From NCBI GenBank assembly GCA_964467785.1, contig CAYXVB010000095.1:1-13960 (forward strand): a DNA stretch of 13,960 bases. The letters run 5' to 3'. Under the pieces are notes generated by a model that did no database searches, was not told the origin of the DNA, and was given only the letters and a program-made list of their open reading frames with translations. The translations under genes and the position numbers were made by a program. The stretch is from CAYXVB01 sp964467785 (GTDB lineage Bacteria; Bdellovibrionota; UBA1018). How positions within the stretch are numbered: position 1 is the stretch's first letter; every line of letters begins with the position of its first letter. Shown piece after piece: positions 1 through 7,100 of the stretch.

Positions 1-197
1 TTGCCGATCCATGCGTTGTCGGGAGAGGTGGAGCAGCCGTCAGTCGTGAACGGGCGCAGGATGTTCTCTTTTGAGTCCGCGGCGTGGGCTCGGAACGTGG
101 GTCCCAGGGGGAGAGTCAACAGGGCTGAAACCCCTAAAACGTAGGTGGCCAGTTGTATTCGGTAGGCGTGGCTGGATCGGTTAGTTCCGAAGTTCAT
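1..197 (-). CDS. Exported DGCS-motif protein, N-terminal fragment (possibly phospholipase A2-like)
   Basis: The reverse strand from the ATG at 195-197 stays open for 65 codons to the window edge, so the gene is cut off. The translation starts MNFGTNRSSHAYRIQ, followed by a hydrophobic stretch (LATYVLGVSALLTLPLG) and a likely signal peptidase site after TFRAHA. The mature part begins ADSKENILRPF and then TTDGCSTSPDNAWIG. From memory, a widespread family of bacterial exported proteins has a DGCS..P....W start followed by a CC..HD..Y..GG stretch that recalls phospholipase A2 active sites; that second part would lie outside this window. The run AAAAAAGGGA directly precedes the ATG, and a better-placed AGGAAG lies 14 bases upstream. 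It is divergent from the RNase T2 gene, and the 95-bp gap 198-292 should hold both promoters. The open frame and signal peptide are seen directly; the family is inference. Confidence 0.55.
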   Translation of the reverse strand, partial: MNFGTNRSSHAYRIQLATYVLGVSALLTLPLGPTFRAHAADSKENILRPFTTDGCSTSPDNAWIG

Positions 198-292
198 TCC
201 CTTTTTTCGGCTTCCTAGGCTGAATTCTTGAAGACCTGCAGGGATTGAGGTTTTCCTTGCATGGCGCGTTGCGTCATGACACAAGGGTGCGC

Positions 293-1177
293 ATGACGAA
301 GCTACTTCGTGTTGCGATGTCCCTGAGTCTTGCATTTCTCGCTGTTGCGGTAGGAATCCCTGGTGCCTCCCTAGTACATGCGGGAGCGCCGGAGGCTGCC
401 TTCGCAAGCAAGCCGATCCCGGGTCAATACAGCAGCTTCGTCCTGGCGGTCTCCCACGAAGCTCAGTTCTGCCACTACCTGCCGGAGACGCGCGAATGCC
501 AGGCCGGCGCAGGGATGCTTGGAATGGTCCTGCACGGACTCTGGCCGAACCGCTCGGACGATCCCCGTCACAACTATCAATACTGCGAACTCTCGCGCGA
601 GCAGACGCGTGAGTGGTGTTCGCCCGCGATCGACGTGGGGGGCCGCCTGAGCGCGCGCACGCTCGACAAACTCTCGGACGTCATGCCGGGGGTGTTGTCG
701 TGCCTTTACAATCACGAATGGTACGCGCACGGCACCTGCTCGGGCATGAGCTTGAACGACTACTTCATGGACTCGGCCGAACTGGCGGCGCGGTTCCGCG
801 CGCTTCCGAACTTCAACCGGCTTGTCGTGATGGCGGCCGGCCGCATCGTCTCGCGCGGCCAGATCCTGCAGGCCATCGCGGCGGATCTTGGCCCGCGCGC
901 CCAGATTTCGGTCGTGCCAAACTGCCAGAAGGATAAGCTCACGGGCCGCGTGCGCTTTGCCGAGCTCAACATCACGCTCAATCGCAACAACTATTGGCGC
1001 TTTCCGGATCCCTCGAGCCTCGGCCCGAGCGGTCCAGCGCTCGGCCCGGACGGCGTCACCTGGGTGCGCGATCGCGGCAATTGCCCCGACTTTGGGATCG
1101 AGGTGGCCGAACCCGTGACTCCCGCGATGGCCAAGCGCATGGCGGCGCAGAAGGCCGATCGCCGGCCCCCGCGCTGA
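293..1177 (+). CDS. Secreted ribonuclease T2 family protein
   Basis: This is an endoribonuclease of the T2/RNase I family, which cuts single-stranded RNA through a 2',3'-cyclic phosphate, normally in the periplasm or outside the cell. Both catalytic signatures are present. CAS I reads LHGLWPN, with a His near residue 81. CAS II reads NHEWYAHGTC, with His, Glu and His near residues 141, 142 and 146. Several Cys (QFCHYL, RECQ, YCEL, EWCSP, LSCL, NCQK, NCPDF) fit the disulfide-rich fold. I chose the ATG at 293 because it has AAGGG at 283-287 and starts directly into a signal peptide (MTKLLRVAMSLSLAFLAVAVG) with cleavage near VHAG. A TTG at 245 would add a poor 16-residue leader. The product is about 294 aa, typical for the family. 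fhs follows after 76 bp on the same strand. Its likely role is scavenging RNA from the environment or prey, which is inference. Confidence 0.93.
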   Translation: MTKLLRVAMSLSLAFLAVAVGIPGASLVHAGAPEAAFASKPIPGQYSSFVLAVSHEAQFCHYLPETRECQAGAGMLGMVLHGLWPNRSDDPRHNYQYCELSREQTREWCSPAIDVGGRLSARTLDKLSDVMPGVLSCLYNHEWYAHGTCSGMSLNDYFMDSAELAARFRALPNFNRLVVMAAGRIVSRGQILQAIAADLGPRAQISVVPNCQKDKLTGRVRFAELNITLNRNNYWRFPDPSSLGPSGPALGPDGVTWVRDRGNCPDFGIEVAEPVTPAMAKRMAAQKADRRPPR

Positions 1178-1226
1178 TCATAAGTTTGGATTCGCCCCCT
1201 TGCGCGGCGTCTGGCGCGGCGATACG

Positions 1227-1249
1227 CTCAGGCTCAAATCCTGAGGGGG
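1227..1249 (+). promoter_or_regulatory. Stem-loop touching the fhs ribosome binding site
   Basis: CTCAGG (1227-1232) and CCTGAG (1240-1245) form a perfect 6-bp inverted repeat with a 7-base loop. The strong Shine-Dalgarno GAGGGGG (about 1243-1249) starts inside the right arm, 4 bases before the fhs ATG at 1254. The Shine-Dalgarno supports the chosen fhs start. The stem could modestly limit ribosome access, or it may be coincidental because it covers only the first bases of the site. Confidence 0.4.
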
Positions 1250-1253
1250 AACC

Positions 1254-2951
1254 ATGCTCACGGACATCGAGATCGCGCAACAGACAGAGTTGCGGCCCAT
1301 CGAGGAGGTCGCCGCGCGGATCGGCATATCCGCGGAGCATCTGGAGACCTATGGCAAGACCAAGGCCAAGCTCTCGCTGGCCTTTCTGAAAAAGCTGCGG
1401 GAATCCGCGACCGGAAAGCCCGGCGCCAAACCCGAAGGTAGGCTCATTCTCGTCACTGCGATCAGTCCGACGCCGCCCGGCGAAGGCAAGACTACGACTT
1501 CGGTGGGGTTGGCCGACGCGCTCAACCGCATCGGGCGCGACACGATTGTCTGTCTGCGAGAGCCTTCGATGGGCCCGGTTTTTGGCATGAAAGGCGGCGC
1601 CGCGGGAGGAGGCCGCGCGCAGGTCGTGCCGATGGAGGACATCAACCTGCACTTCACGGGAGACTTCGCCGCGATCACGCAGGCGCACAATCTGTTGTCG
1701 GCGATGATCGACAACCACATCCATCAGGGCAACGCGCTGGACATCGATCCGCGGCGGATCACCTGGCGTCGGGTGCTGGACATGAACGACCGGGCGCTGC
1801 GCGAGATGACGATCGGCTTGGGCGGGCCAGCCAATGGATTTGTACGCGAAGACGGCTTTGATGCCGTCGCGGCGAGCGAGGTGATGGCGATCCTCTGCCT
1901 GGCTCGTTCGATGGGCGATCTCAAGACCCGGCTCGGCAACATCGTCATCGGCTCCAACCGCGCGCAGGAGCCCGTGCGCGCCCGCGAGCTGGGAGCCCAG
2001 GGTGCGATGGCCGCGATTTTGCGCGACGCCTTCAAGCCCAATCTCGTGCAGACGCTCGAAGGCAACCCTGCGCTGATTCATGGCGGTCCCTTCGCCAACA
2101 TCGCGCACGGCTGCAATTCGTTGGTGGCGACTTCGGCCGCGCTCCGCCTGTCCGACTTTGTCGTGACGGAAGCGGGCTTCGGCGCGGATCTCGGGGCCGA
2201 GAAGTTCATCGACATCAAGTGCCGCAAGTCAGGACTTCGCCCATCGGTCGTGGTCCTCGTGGCGACGGTGCGCGCGCTCAAGTTCCATGGCGGCGCGGAT
2301 TTGCCGTCGCTCACGGTCGAGGATCTCGGCGCGCTCGAGCGCGGGTTCGCCAACCTCGAGCGGCACATCGCCAATGTGCAGGAGCGGTTTGGGCTGCCTT
2401 GCTTAGTGGCGCTCAACCAGTTCGCCTCTGATACTGCGGCTGAGACGGCGCTCGTGGCGCGAAAATGCGCCGAACAAGGCGTGCGCACGGTGGTCTGCCG
2501 CCACTGGGCCGAAGGCGGCGCGGGCGCCGAGGAGCTGGCCCGCGAAGTGGCTCGAATCGCCGACGATCGCGTGGCCGGATGCCGCTTTGTCTACTCGGAC
2601 GCGGATACCCTATGGGAGAAGATCCGGAAGATCGCGACCCAAGTTTACGGGGCCGCCGACATTGTCGCGGATCGCAAAGTGCGCGCGCAGCTCGAAAAGT
2701 TTCAGAAGGCCGGCTTCGGCTCCTTTCCGGTGTGCATCGCCAAGACGCAGTACTCATTCTCGGTGGACCCGGACCTGCGCGGCGCGCCGAGCGGGCACCT
2801 GCTCAATGTGCGCGAGGTGCGGCTGAGCGCGGGGGCGGAGCTTGTCGTGGCAATTTGCGGCGATATCATGACCATGCCGGGATTGCCCAAGTCACCTGCG
2901 GCGCTCCGGATCGACGTCGACGAAAGCGGGCGGATTACCGGATTGTTCTGA
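1254..2951 (+). CDS. fhs: Formate--tetrahydrofolate ligase
   Basis: This enzyme joins formate to tetrahydrofolate using ATP, giving 10-formyl-THF for purine and one-carbon metabolism in the cytosol. The protein is 565 aa, close to the usual 555-560. Conserved landmarks appear in order: the phosphate-binding loop SPTPPGEGKTTTS at about residues 71-83, REPSMGPVFGMKGGAAGGG at about 102-120, and QVVPMEDINLHFTGDFAAI just after it. These are followed by HNLLSAMIDNHIHQGN, the TVRALKFHGG segment and a C-terminal GDIMTMPGLPKSP. One small deviation is Arg where I expect Tyr in the GGG-x-AQVVPMED stretch. The ATG at 1254 has a strong Shine-Dalgarno GAGGGGG. It lies 76 bp after the RNase T2 gene and 58 bp before the flavoprotein gene. 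Neither neighbour is in one-carbon metabolism, so co-transcription would be incidental. No methylene-THF dehydrogenase (folD) gene is visible in the window. Confidence 0.97.
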   Translation: MLTDIEIAQQTELRPIEEVAARIGISAEHLETYGKTKAKLSLAFLKKLRESATGKPGAKPEGRLILVTAISPTPPGEGKTTTSVGLADALNRIGRDTIVCLREPSMGPVFGMKGGAAGGGRAQVVPMEDINLHFTGDFAAITQAHNLLSAMIDNHIHQGNALDIDPRRITWRRVLDMNDRALREMTIGLGGPANGFVREDGFDAVAASEVMAILCLARSMGDLKTRLGNIVIGSNRAQEPVRARELGAQGAMAAILRDAFKPNLVQTLEGNPALIHGGPFANIAHGCNSLVATSAALRLSDFVVTEAGFGADLGAEKFIDIKCRKSGLRPSVVVLVATVRALKFHGGADLPSLTVEDLGALERGFANLERHIANVQERFGLPCLVALNQFASDTAAETALVARKCAEQGVRTVVCRHWAEGGAGAEELAREVARIADDRVAGCRFVYSDADTLWEKIRKIATQVYGAADIVADRKVRAQLEKFQKAGFGSFPVCIAKTQYSFSVDPDLRGAPSGHLLNVREVRLSAGAELVVAICGDIMTMPGLPKSPAALRIDVDESGRITGLF

Positions 2952-2978
2952 GCGCGATCCCATTGGATTCGGCGGCAA

Positions 2979-3004
2979 GGCGGTATGCAAGCTGCACATC
3001 CGCC
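2979..3004 (+). other. Interrupted stem-loop between fhs and the flavoprotein gene
   Basis: GGCGG (2979-2983) pairs with CCGCC (3000-3004), and the inner TGCA (2986-2989) pairs with TGCA (2993-2996) around a 3-base loop, leaving a small internal loop. There is no T-tract after it, so it is not a textbook intrinsic terminator. It ends 5 bases before the next start codon and could be an attenuator, an mRNA processing site or chance in GC-rich DNA. Confidence 0.25.
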
Positions 3005-3009
3005 CGAGG

Positions 3010-4611
3010 ATGATGACAGGCACAACTCGCAACTTAGATCCATCCGGCACATCCAAGGCAAATGAGTTTTCCGTGGCGATCATTGGCGCGGGGCCCGCGG
3101 GGCTGACCGCGGCCTATCTGCTCGGCAAGGCGGGGGTGCGGGTGACGGTCTTCGAGGCCGATCCGCAGTATGTCGGCGGGATCTCGAGGACGGTCAAGTA
3201 TAACGGCTTTCATTTTGACATCGGGGGGCACCGCTTCTTTTCCAAGTCGCGGCAGGTCGAGGAGTTCTGGACGGAGATCCTGCCCAACGACATGCTCGAC
3301 CGTCCGCGATCCTCGAGGATTTACTATCGAAGCCGGATGTTTTCGTATCCGCTCAAGCCGTTCGAGGCGCTGCGAAAACTGGGCGTGCTCGAATCGATTT
3401 TGTGCGTCCTGTCCTTTCTCAAGATCAAGCTTCGGCCCATTCGCAACCCCGTGTCGTTCCAGGATTGGGTGACCAATCAGTTTGGGGAGCGGCTGTTCAA
3501 TATCTTCTTTAAGACTTATACGGAGAAAGTCTGGGGAATGAGCTGTCGGGAGATCTCCGCCGACTGGGCCGCTCAACGGATCAAGGGGCTCTCGCTTTAT
3601 TCGGCGCTCAAGAACGCTTTTTTTTCTGGGCGCGGCAGACCCAAGAAGGAAATGATCAAGACGCTGATCGACTCGTTTCGTTATCCGCGCAAGGGACCGG
3701 GCATGATGTGGGAGGCTTGCGCCGAGAAAGTGAAAGATCAGGGCGGATTGATCCTGATGGGGCAGCGCGTGCGCGAACTTTCCTGGCATGAGTCCACGGG
3801 AACCTGGATCGTCAATGCGGAGGCGGTGCGGGCGGGCGACGGTCCGGCGAGCGTTTCGTGTACCCATGTCATCTCATCGGCGCCGATGCGCGAATTGGCG
3901 CGCTCGCTCCGTCCCGCGCTCTCCGAGAAGGCGCGGCGCTCGGCCGAGTCGCTCCGTTACCGGGATTTCCTCACGGTGACGCTGATCCTCAGGGGCAAGG
4001 AGCTCTTTGACGACAACTGGATCTACATCCACGACCCTTCGGTCAAGGTGGGGCGCATCCAGAATTTCAAATCCTGGTCGCCTGAGATGGTGCCGGATCC
4101 GGACTACGGTTGTTATGGGCTGGAGTATTTTTGCTTTGAGGGCGACGGACTTTGGATCAGCCGGGACGAGGACCTCATCGTGCTGGCCCGACGCGAGCTG
4201 GAGCAGATCGGTCTCGGCCGGAATCACGAATTTGTTGGCGGCACCGTCGTACGGCAGGAAAAGGCTTATCCCGTCTATGACGAGCATTACCAGGGACATG
4301 TTGAGGAAGTTCGGAGCGAAATCGAGAACCGCATGCCGACCCTGCACCTCGTGGGGCGCAATGGCATGCACAAGTACAACAACCAGGATCACGCGATCAT
4401 GACCGCGATGCTGACCACGGAGAATATTCTCGCGGGCAGTCGGGTCTATGATGTCTGGCAGGTCAACCAAGATGCCGAGTATCACGAAGCCGGAGCGCGG
4501 CCCTCGAACGAAGAAGCGGGCGGTCTTAGATCGGTGCCTTCGCGGATCATCGTCGACGAGAAGACCCGCGCCACCGTGGACGATGCCGAGAAGCGCGACA
4601 GCGCGGCTTGA
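3010..4611 (+). CDS. FAD-dependent oxidoreductase, UDP-galactopyranose-mutase-like
   Basis: The protein has an N-terminal dinucleotide-binding motif AIIGAGPAGLTAAYLLGKAG (about residues 24-43) with the acidic residue FEAD ending the next strand. GGISRT and HFDIGGHRFFSK follow. These are hallmarks of the NAD(P)-binding flavoprotein branch that includes UDP-galactopyranose mutase and protoporphyrinogen oxidase-like proteins. The C-terminal FAD signature is LVGRNGMHKYNNQDHAIMTA (about residues 447-466), as in the UGM-like enzymes of polysaccharide loci. At 533 aa it is longer than classical bacterial UGM (about 370-400 aa), and the last 57 residues look like a low-complexity hydrophilic tail. 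ATGs stand at 3010 and 3013. GAGG at 3006-3009 is very close to both, so the exact start is unsure. The downstream glycosyltransferase overlaps its end by 29 bp, suggesting translational coupling and a role in sugar-donor supply. The substrate cannot be read from sequence. Confidence 0.85.
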   Translation: MMTGTTRNLDPSGTSKANEFSVAIIGAGPAGLTAAYLLGKAGVRVTVFEADPQYVGGISRTVKYNGFHFDIGGHRFFSKSRQVEEFWTEILPNDMLDRPRSSRIYYRSRMFSYPLKPFEALRKLGVLESILCVLSFLKIKLRPIRNPVSFQDWVTNQFGERLFNIFFKTYTEKVWGMSCREISADWAAQRIKGLSLYSALKNAFFSGRGRPKKEMIKTLIDSFRYPRKGPGMMWEACAEKVKDQGGLILMGQRVRELSWHESTGTWIVNAEAVRAGDGPASVSCTHVISSAPMRELARSLRPALSEKARRSAESLRYRDFLTVTLILRGKELFDDNWIYIHDPSVKVGRIQNFKSWSPEMVPDPDYGCYGLEYFCFEGDGLWISRDEDLIVLARRELEQIGLGRNHEFVGGTVVRQEKAYPVYDEHYQGHVEEVRSEIENRMPTLHLVGRNGMHKYNNQDHAIMTAMLTTENILAGSRVYDVWQVNQDAEYHEAGARPSNEEAGGLRSVPSRIIVDEKTRATVDDAEKRDSAA

Positions 4612-5857
4612 CCGGAGTCGGGGTCGGTGGAGAACGTGGCGGAGCGGGCTGGCGATCGGTGTCTTGTTGACCGGGACGCAGCTTTCGCTGGTTCTGTGGA
4701 CGGCTCCGCGCGCTCCCGGCGAGAGCGTATCCAGTACTTGGGAGAGGCTTTGCACTTGGGATTGCGCCTGGTACACGGAGATCGCGCGCAATGGGTACCG
4801 TTCGACCGTGCCGCCAGTGCGGCAATCCAAGACCGAAGCGAATGTCGCGTTTTTTCCACTCTACCCGTGGCTGGGACGCCTGCTCTACCTGGGAGCCGGG
4901 GTCGAGCCCCGATATGGACTCCTCGCGGTGGCGCAACTCTGTTCGATCCTATTCTGGGCGTCGCTTTGGAGCTGGGCCAGGCGCTGGCGAATCCCTCGGT
5001 TCGAAGCCGCGTTACTTTTGTGGGTGATCCTTGCGCATCCGGCTTCTTTCTTTCTGGTGAGCGGCTATTCGGAATCGGTGTTTCTGAGCGCGCTTGTGCT
5101 CTATTTTTTTAGCGCGGGTAGGCGAATTCCCCGCCTGGGTGCGGTTGCGCCAGGCTGGATGATGTCGGCGACCCGGCTCGTCGGAGTGCCCGCGGCAGCC
5201 TACCCGGTGTTTGCGCTGCTTTTGCGGCGGTGGGCCGGAGGCAGAAGAGCCCGGGCTGCCGCCGTGGCGTGGGGGATCACTCTTGGCCTGCTGGCCTGCG
5301 CGGGCGCCGGCCTTTTCTTCGCTTATTGCAAGCGGCGCTTTGGCAGTTTTGACCTCTATTTTGAAACGCAGCGAATCGGCTGGGGCGTCGTCGCCGACTC
5401 GAGTGCGCTCTGGGACTGGAGCAGCTGGCGTTTTTCTTATGCCATTGACCGGGTGGCCACGTGGGCCTCGCTGTGGGCGTTTGGGGGACTCGTTTTGATC
5501 GAGTTCGCGTTGGGGCTCGCGACCCGGGCGGGCTGGACGCCCGGCGCGGAGCGAACAACGAGTGGTTGGCAACGACGCGCACCAGTACATTTGGCGGCAC
5601 TCGTGATCTTTGCGATCACGCTCTGCGGGCTCAAGAGCGTGCAGTTTCGCAGCATGATCCGCTATAGCCTGGCGTGGACCCTATTACTTGCGCTGTGCCT
5701 GGCGGATATCTCGGCCCGGTTGCGCCAGGGAAGCCGCTCTATGCGCGTCGCTGGAAGAATGGTATCGCTCATCCTGCTAAGCGGCGCGTTGGCGTCCCTG
5801 ATCGGCGTGCAGGTTCCGCACCTACGGGATTTTCTGAGAGGGATTTGGTTTGCGTGA
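4583..5857 (+). CDS. PIG-V/GPI18-like integral-membrane glycosyltransferase
   Basis: This is a polytopic membrane protein with roughly eight or more hydrophobic segments. An early lumenal or periplasmic motif CTWDCAWYTEIARNGY is followed by ANVAFFPLYPWLGRLL. This pairing (W-D-x-x-W-Y...GY, then FFPLYP) is the signature of the PIG-V/GPI18 mannosyltransferase family of GT-C enzymes, which use polyprenol-phosphate sugars; the Asp is the expected catalytic acid. I chose the ATG at 4583 (424 aa). The frame is open upstream to 4448, but a start there would overlap the flavoprotein gene by 164 bp and add a basic, non-membrane leader. With 4583 the overlap is 29 bp, fitting an operon. Its 3' end overlaps the convergent GT87-like gene by 89 bp. 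Bacterial homologues are generally uncharacterised, so donor and acceptor are unknown; a role in surface glycan assembly is inferred from the neighbours. Confidence 0.8.
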   Translation: MPRSATARLDRSRGRWRTWRSGLAIGVLLTGTQLSLVLWTAPRAPGESVSSTWERLCTWDCAWYTEIARNGYRSTVPPVRQSKTEANVAFFPLYPWLGRLLYLGAGVEPRYGLLAVAQLCSILFWASLWSWARRWRIPRFEAALLLWVILAHPASFFLVSGYSESVFLSALVLYFFSAGRRIPRLGAVAPGWMMSATRLVGVPAAAYPVFALLLRRWAGGRRARAAAVAWGITLGLLACAGAGLFFAYCKRRFGSFDLYFETQRIGWGVVADSSALWDWSSWRFSYAIDRVATWASLWAFGGLVLIEFALGLATRAGWTPGAERTTSGWQRRAPVHLAALVIFAITLCGLKSVQFRSMIRYSLAWTLLLALCLADISARLRQGSRSMRVAGRMVSLILLSGALASLIGVQVPHLRDFLRGIWFA

Positions 5858-7100
5858 GAACCCTTGAAATGCCCAGCCTCCGCCCCGCGAGCAAAAACAG
5901 CAGCATGACGCCAAAGAGCTGCCAGGAGTTCCAGGGCTCGGGGAATTTTACGGGCCAGGTCGCAATGCCTGGGACCTGGATGATGCCGGCCGGAAAGTAC
6001 ATCAAGAGCAGCGACACGGCGCAAAGCGCGCGCACCTCCCGGTGATGAAAGCCCTCCCAAAGGATCCAGCCCCAGACGGGACAGAGGAAAATCGGCCAGT
6101 GCTCCCAAGCGATCGGGCTGAAGATGAGAAGCCAGGCGATGAGAGCGGCCGCGGCCGCGAGGATCGTGGCGGGTGTTCTCCACTGTTTGGGGTGGACGCG
6201 CGCGTGCAGCGCTAAGAGGAGGAGAAGCGAGCCGGCTCGCAGGACACTCAACGACGCGGCGATCGGGCCGGGCAGGGGGCGGCCAAAGCTTCGTGCCATC
6301 ATACCGGGCAAAGACTGATTGCCGAGATAGGCCGAAGGCCGTGAAAGCGTGGGCAAGATGTGGTCTTGGAACTCCGAGAAAATGGGCGCGCCGGCGAGCG
6401 CGAAGGTGGCCGTAAGCGAGAGTGCAGCCATGAGCGCGGCTTGTCCGAGGAGTCGCCACTGGCGCATCGCAATGAGCAGGGGTGCCAGGATCAAGGTCGC
6501 GTATTTGAGCGTCGAGCCGGCGAAGAGTGCGAGAGCGCCCGGCAGAGCGCGACGTCGCGTCAGCGCGAGCAGTGCTACCGCGAATGAAAGCGCGATCAGC
6601 GGTGTGACATTGGCCACGCGGATTGCACGCGCCGTCAGAGGCGAGATGGCGATCAGCAGGATGAGCGCTCCTTCGAGGCGGCTCGGTTTGCCGGCAAGCT
6701 CCCGGAACAGGCGCGCGGCGAGCAGCGCCAAAAGCCAACTCGCATGCGTGAGCAGCGCGATCCAAAGCCAATAGGCCTGGCGGTAAGGCAGTAGCGATAG
6801 CGGCGCGAAGGCGAGCGCTGTCGGCGGAGGGAGGATAAAGTGAGTGTAGTCAGGCGCACCCCGCCTTTTGCTCAGCGTTTTCCAGTCGGGCGTGCCGGTC
6901 GAATGCAGCCCGGCGTTGTCGAGGCGGCTCCAAGGCTGCGGATAAAGCGCGGTCCATTTACCCTCGCGGGCGATTGCGCCTCCGAGATAGAATTGGCTGA
7001 AGTCATCCCGCGTCGGCCGGAGCAGGAGCCCCGCCGGCACGCTCAGAGTGAGCCAAAGGAATGAGAGCGCCGCGCAATTTCGGTTGAATCGGTAGGGCAT
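5769..7100 (-). CDS. GT87-like (DUF2029) polyprenol-dependent glycosyltransferase
   Basis: This membrane glycosyltransferase of about 443 aa has many transmembrane helices. After the first helix (ALSFLWLTLSVPAGLLL) comes the periplasmic motif RPTRDDFSQFYLGGAIAREG, then KWTALYP. This matches the D-F-x-x-x-Y...LY pattern of GT87/DUF2029 enzymes such as mycobacterial mannosyltransferases; the acidic pair is the expected catalytic site. Later landmarks are GSTLKYATLILAP and LIFSPIAWEHWPIFL. The ATG at 7098-7100 directly precedes the first helix. The frame stays open further upstream to 7262 but reads basic, non-membrane sequence. I see no clear Shine-Dalgarno, and the start lies inside the GH43-like gene (98-bp overlap), so translation may be coupled. 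The last roughly 36 residues run past the final helix and overlap the convergent PIG-V-like gene. Confidence 0.82.
   Translation of the reverse strand: MPYRFNRNCAALSFLWLTLSVPAGLLLRPTRDDFSQFYLGGAIAREGKWTALYPQPWSRLDNAGLHSTGTPDWKTLSKRRGAPDYTHFILPPPTALAFAPLSLLPYRQAYWLWIALLTHASWLLALLAARLFRELAGKPSRLEGALILLIAISPLTARAIRVANVTPLIALSFAVALLALTRRRALPGALALFAGSTLKYATLILAPLLIAMRQWRLLGQAALMAALSLTATFALAGAPIFSEFQDHILPTLSRPSAYLGNQSLPGMMARSFGRPLPGPIAASLSVLRAGSLLLLLALHARVHPKQWRTPATILAAAAALIAWLLIFSPIAWEHWPIFLCPVWGWILWEGFHHREVRALCAVSLLLMYFPAGIIQVPGIATWPVKFPEPWNSWQLFGVMLLFLLAGRRLGISRVLTQTKSLSENPVGAEPARRSGTPTRRLAG

Noticed and set aside
1056..2108. 350-codon minus-strand open frame opposite fhs and the RNase T2 end
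   Set aside because: It lies across two well-identified plus-strand genes and its His/Arg-rich composition is typical of a shadow frame.
4448..4582. Upstream extension of the PIG-V-like gene to an ATG at 4448
   Set aside because: It would overlap the flavoprotein gene by 164 bp and add a basic leader with no family similarity; the ATG at 4583 starts shortly before the first helix.
5662..6771. 369-codon minus-strand open frame inside the GT87-like gene
   Set aside because: It is in another frame of a clear multi-helix glycosyltransferase and is extremely Arg/Ala-rich.
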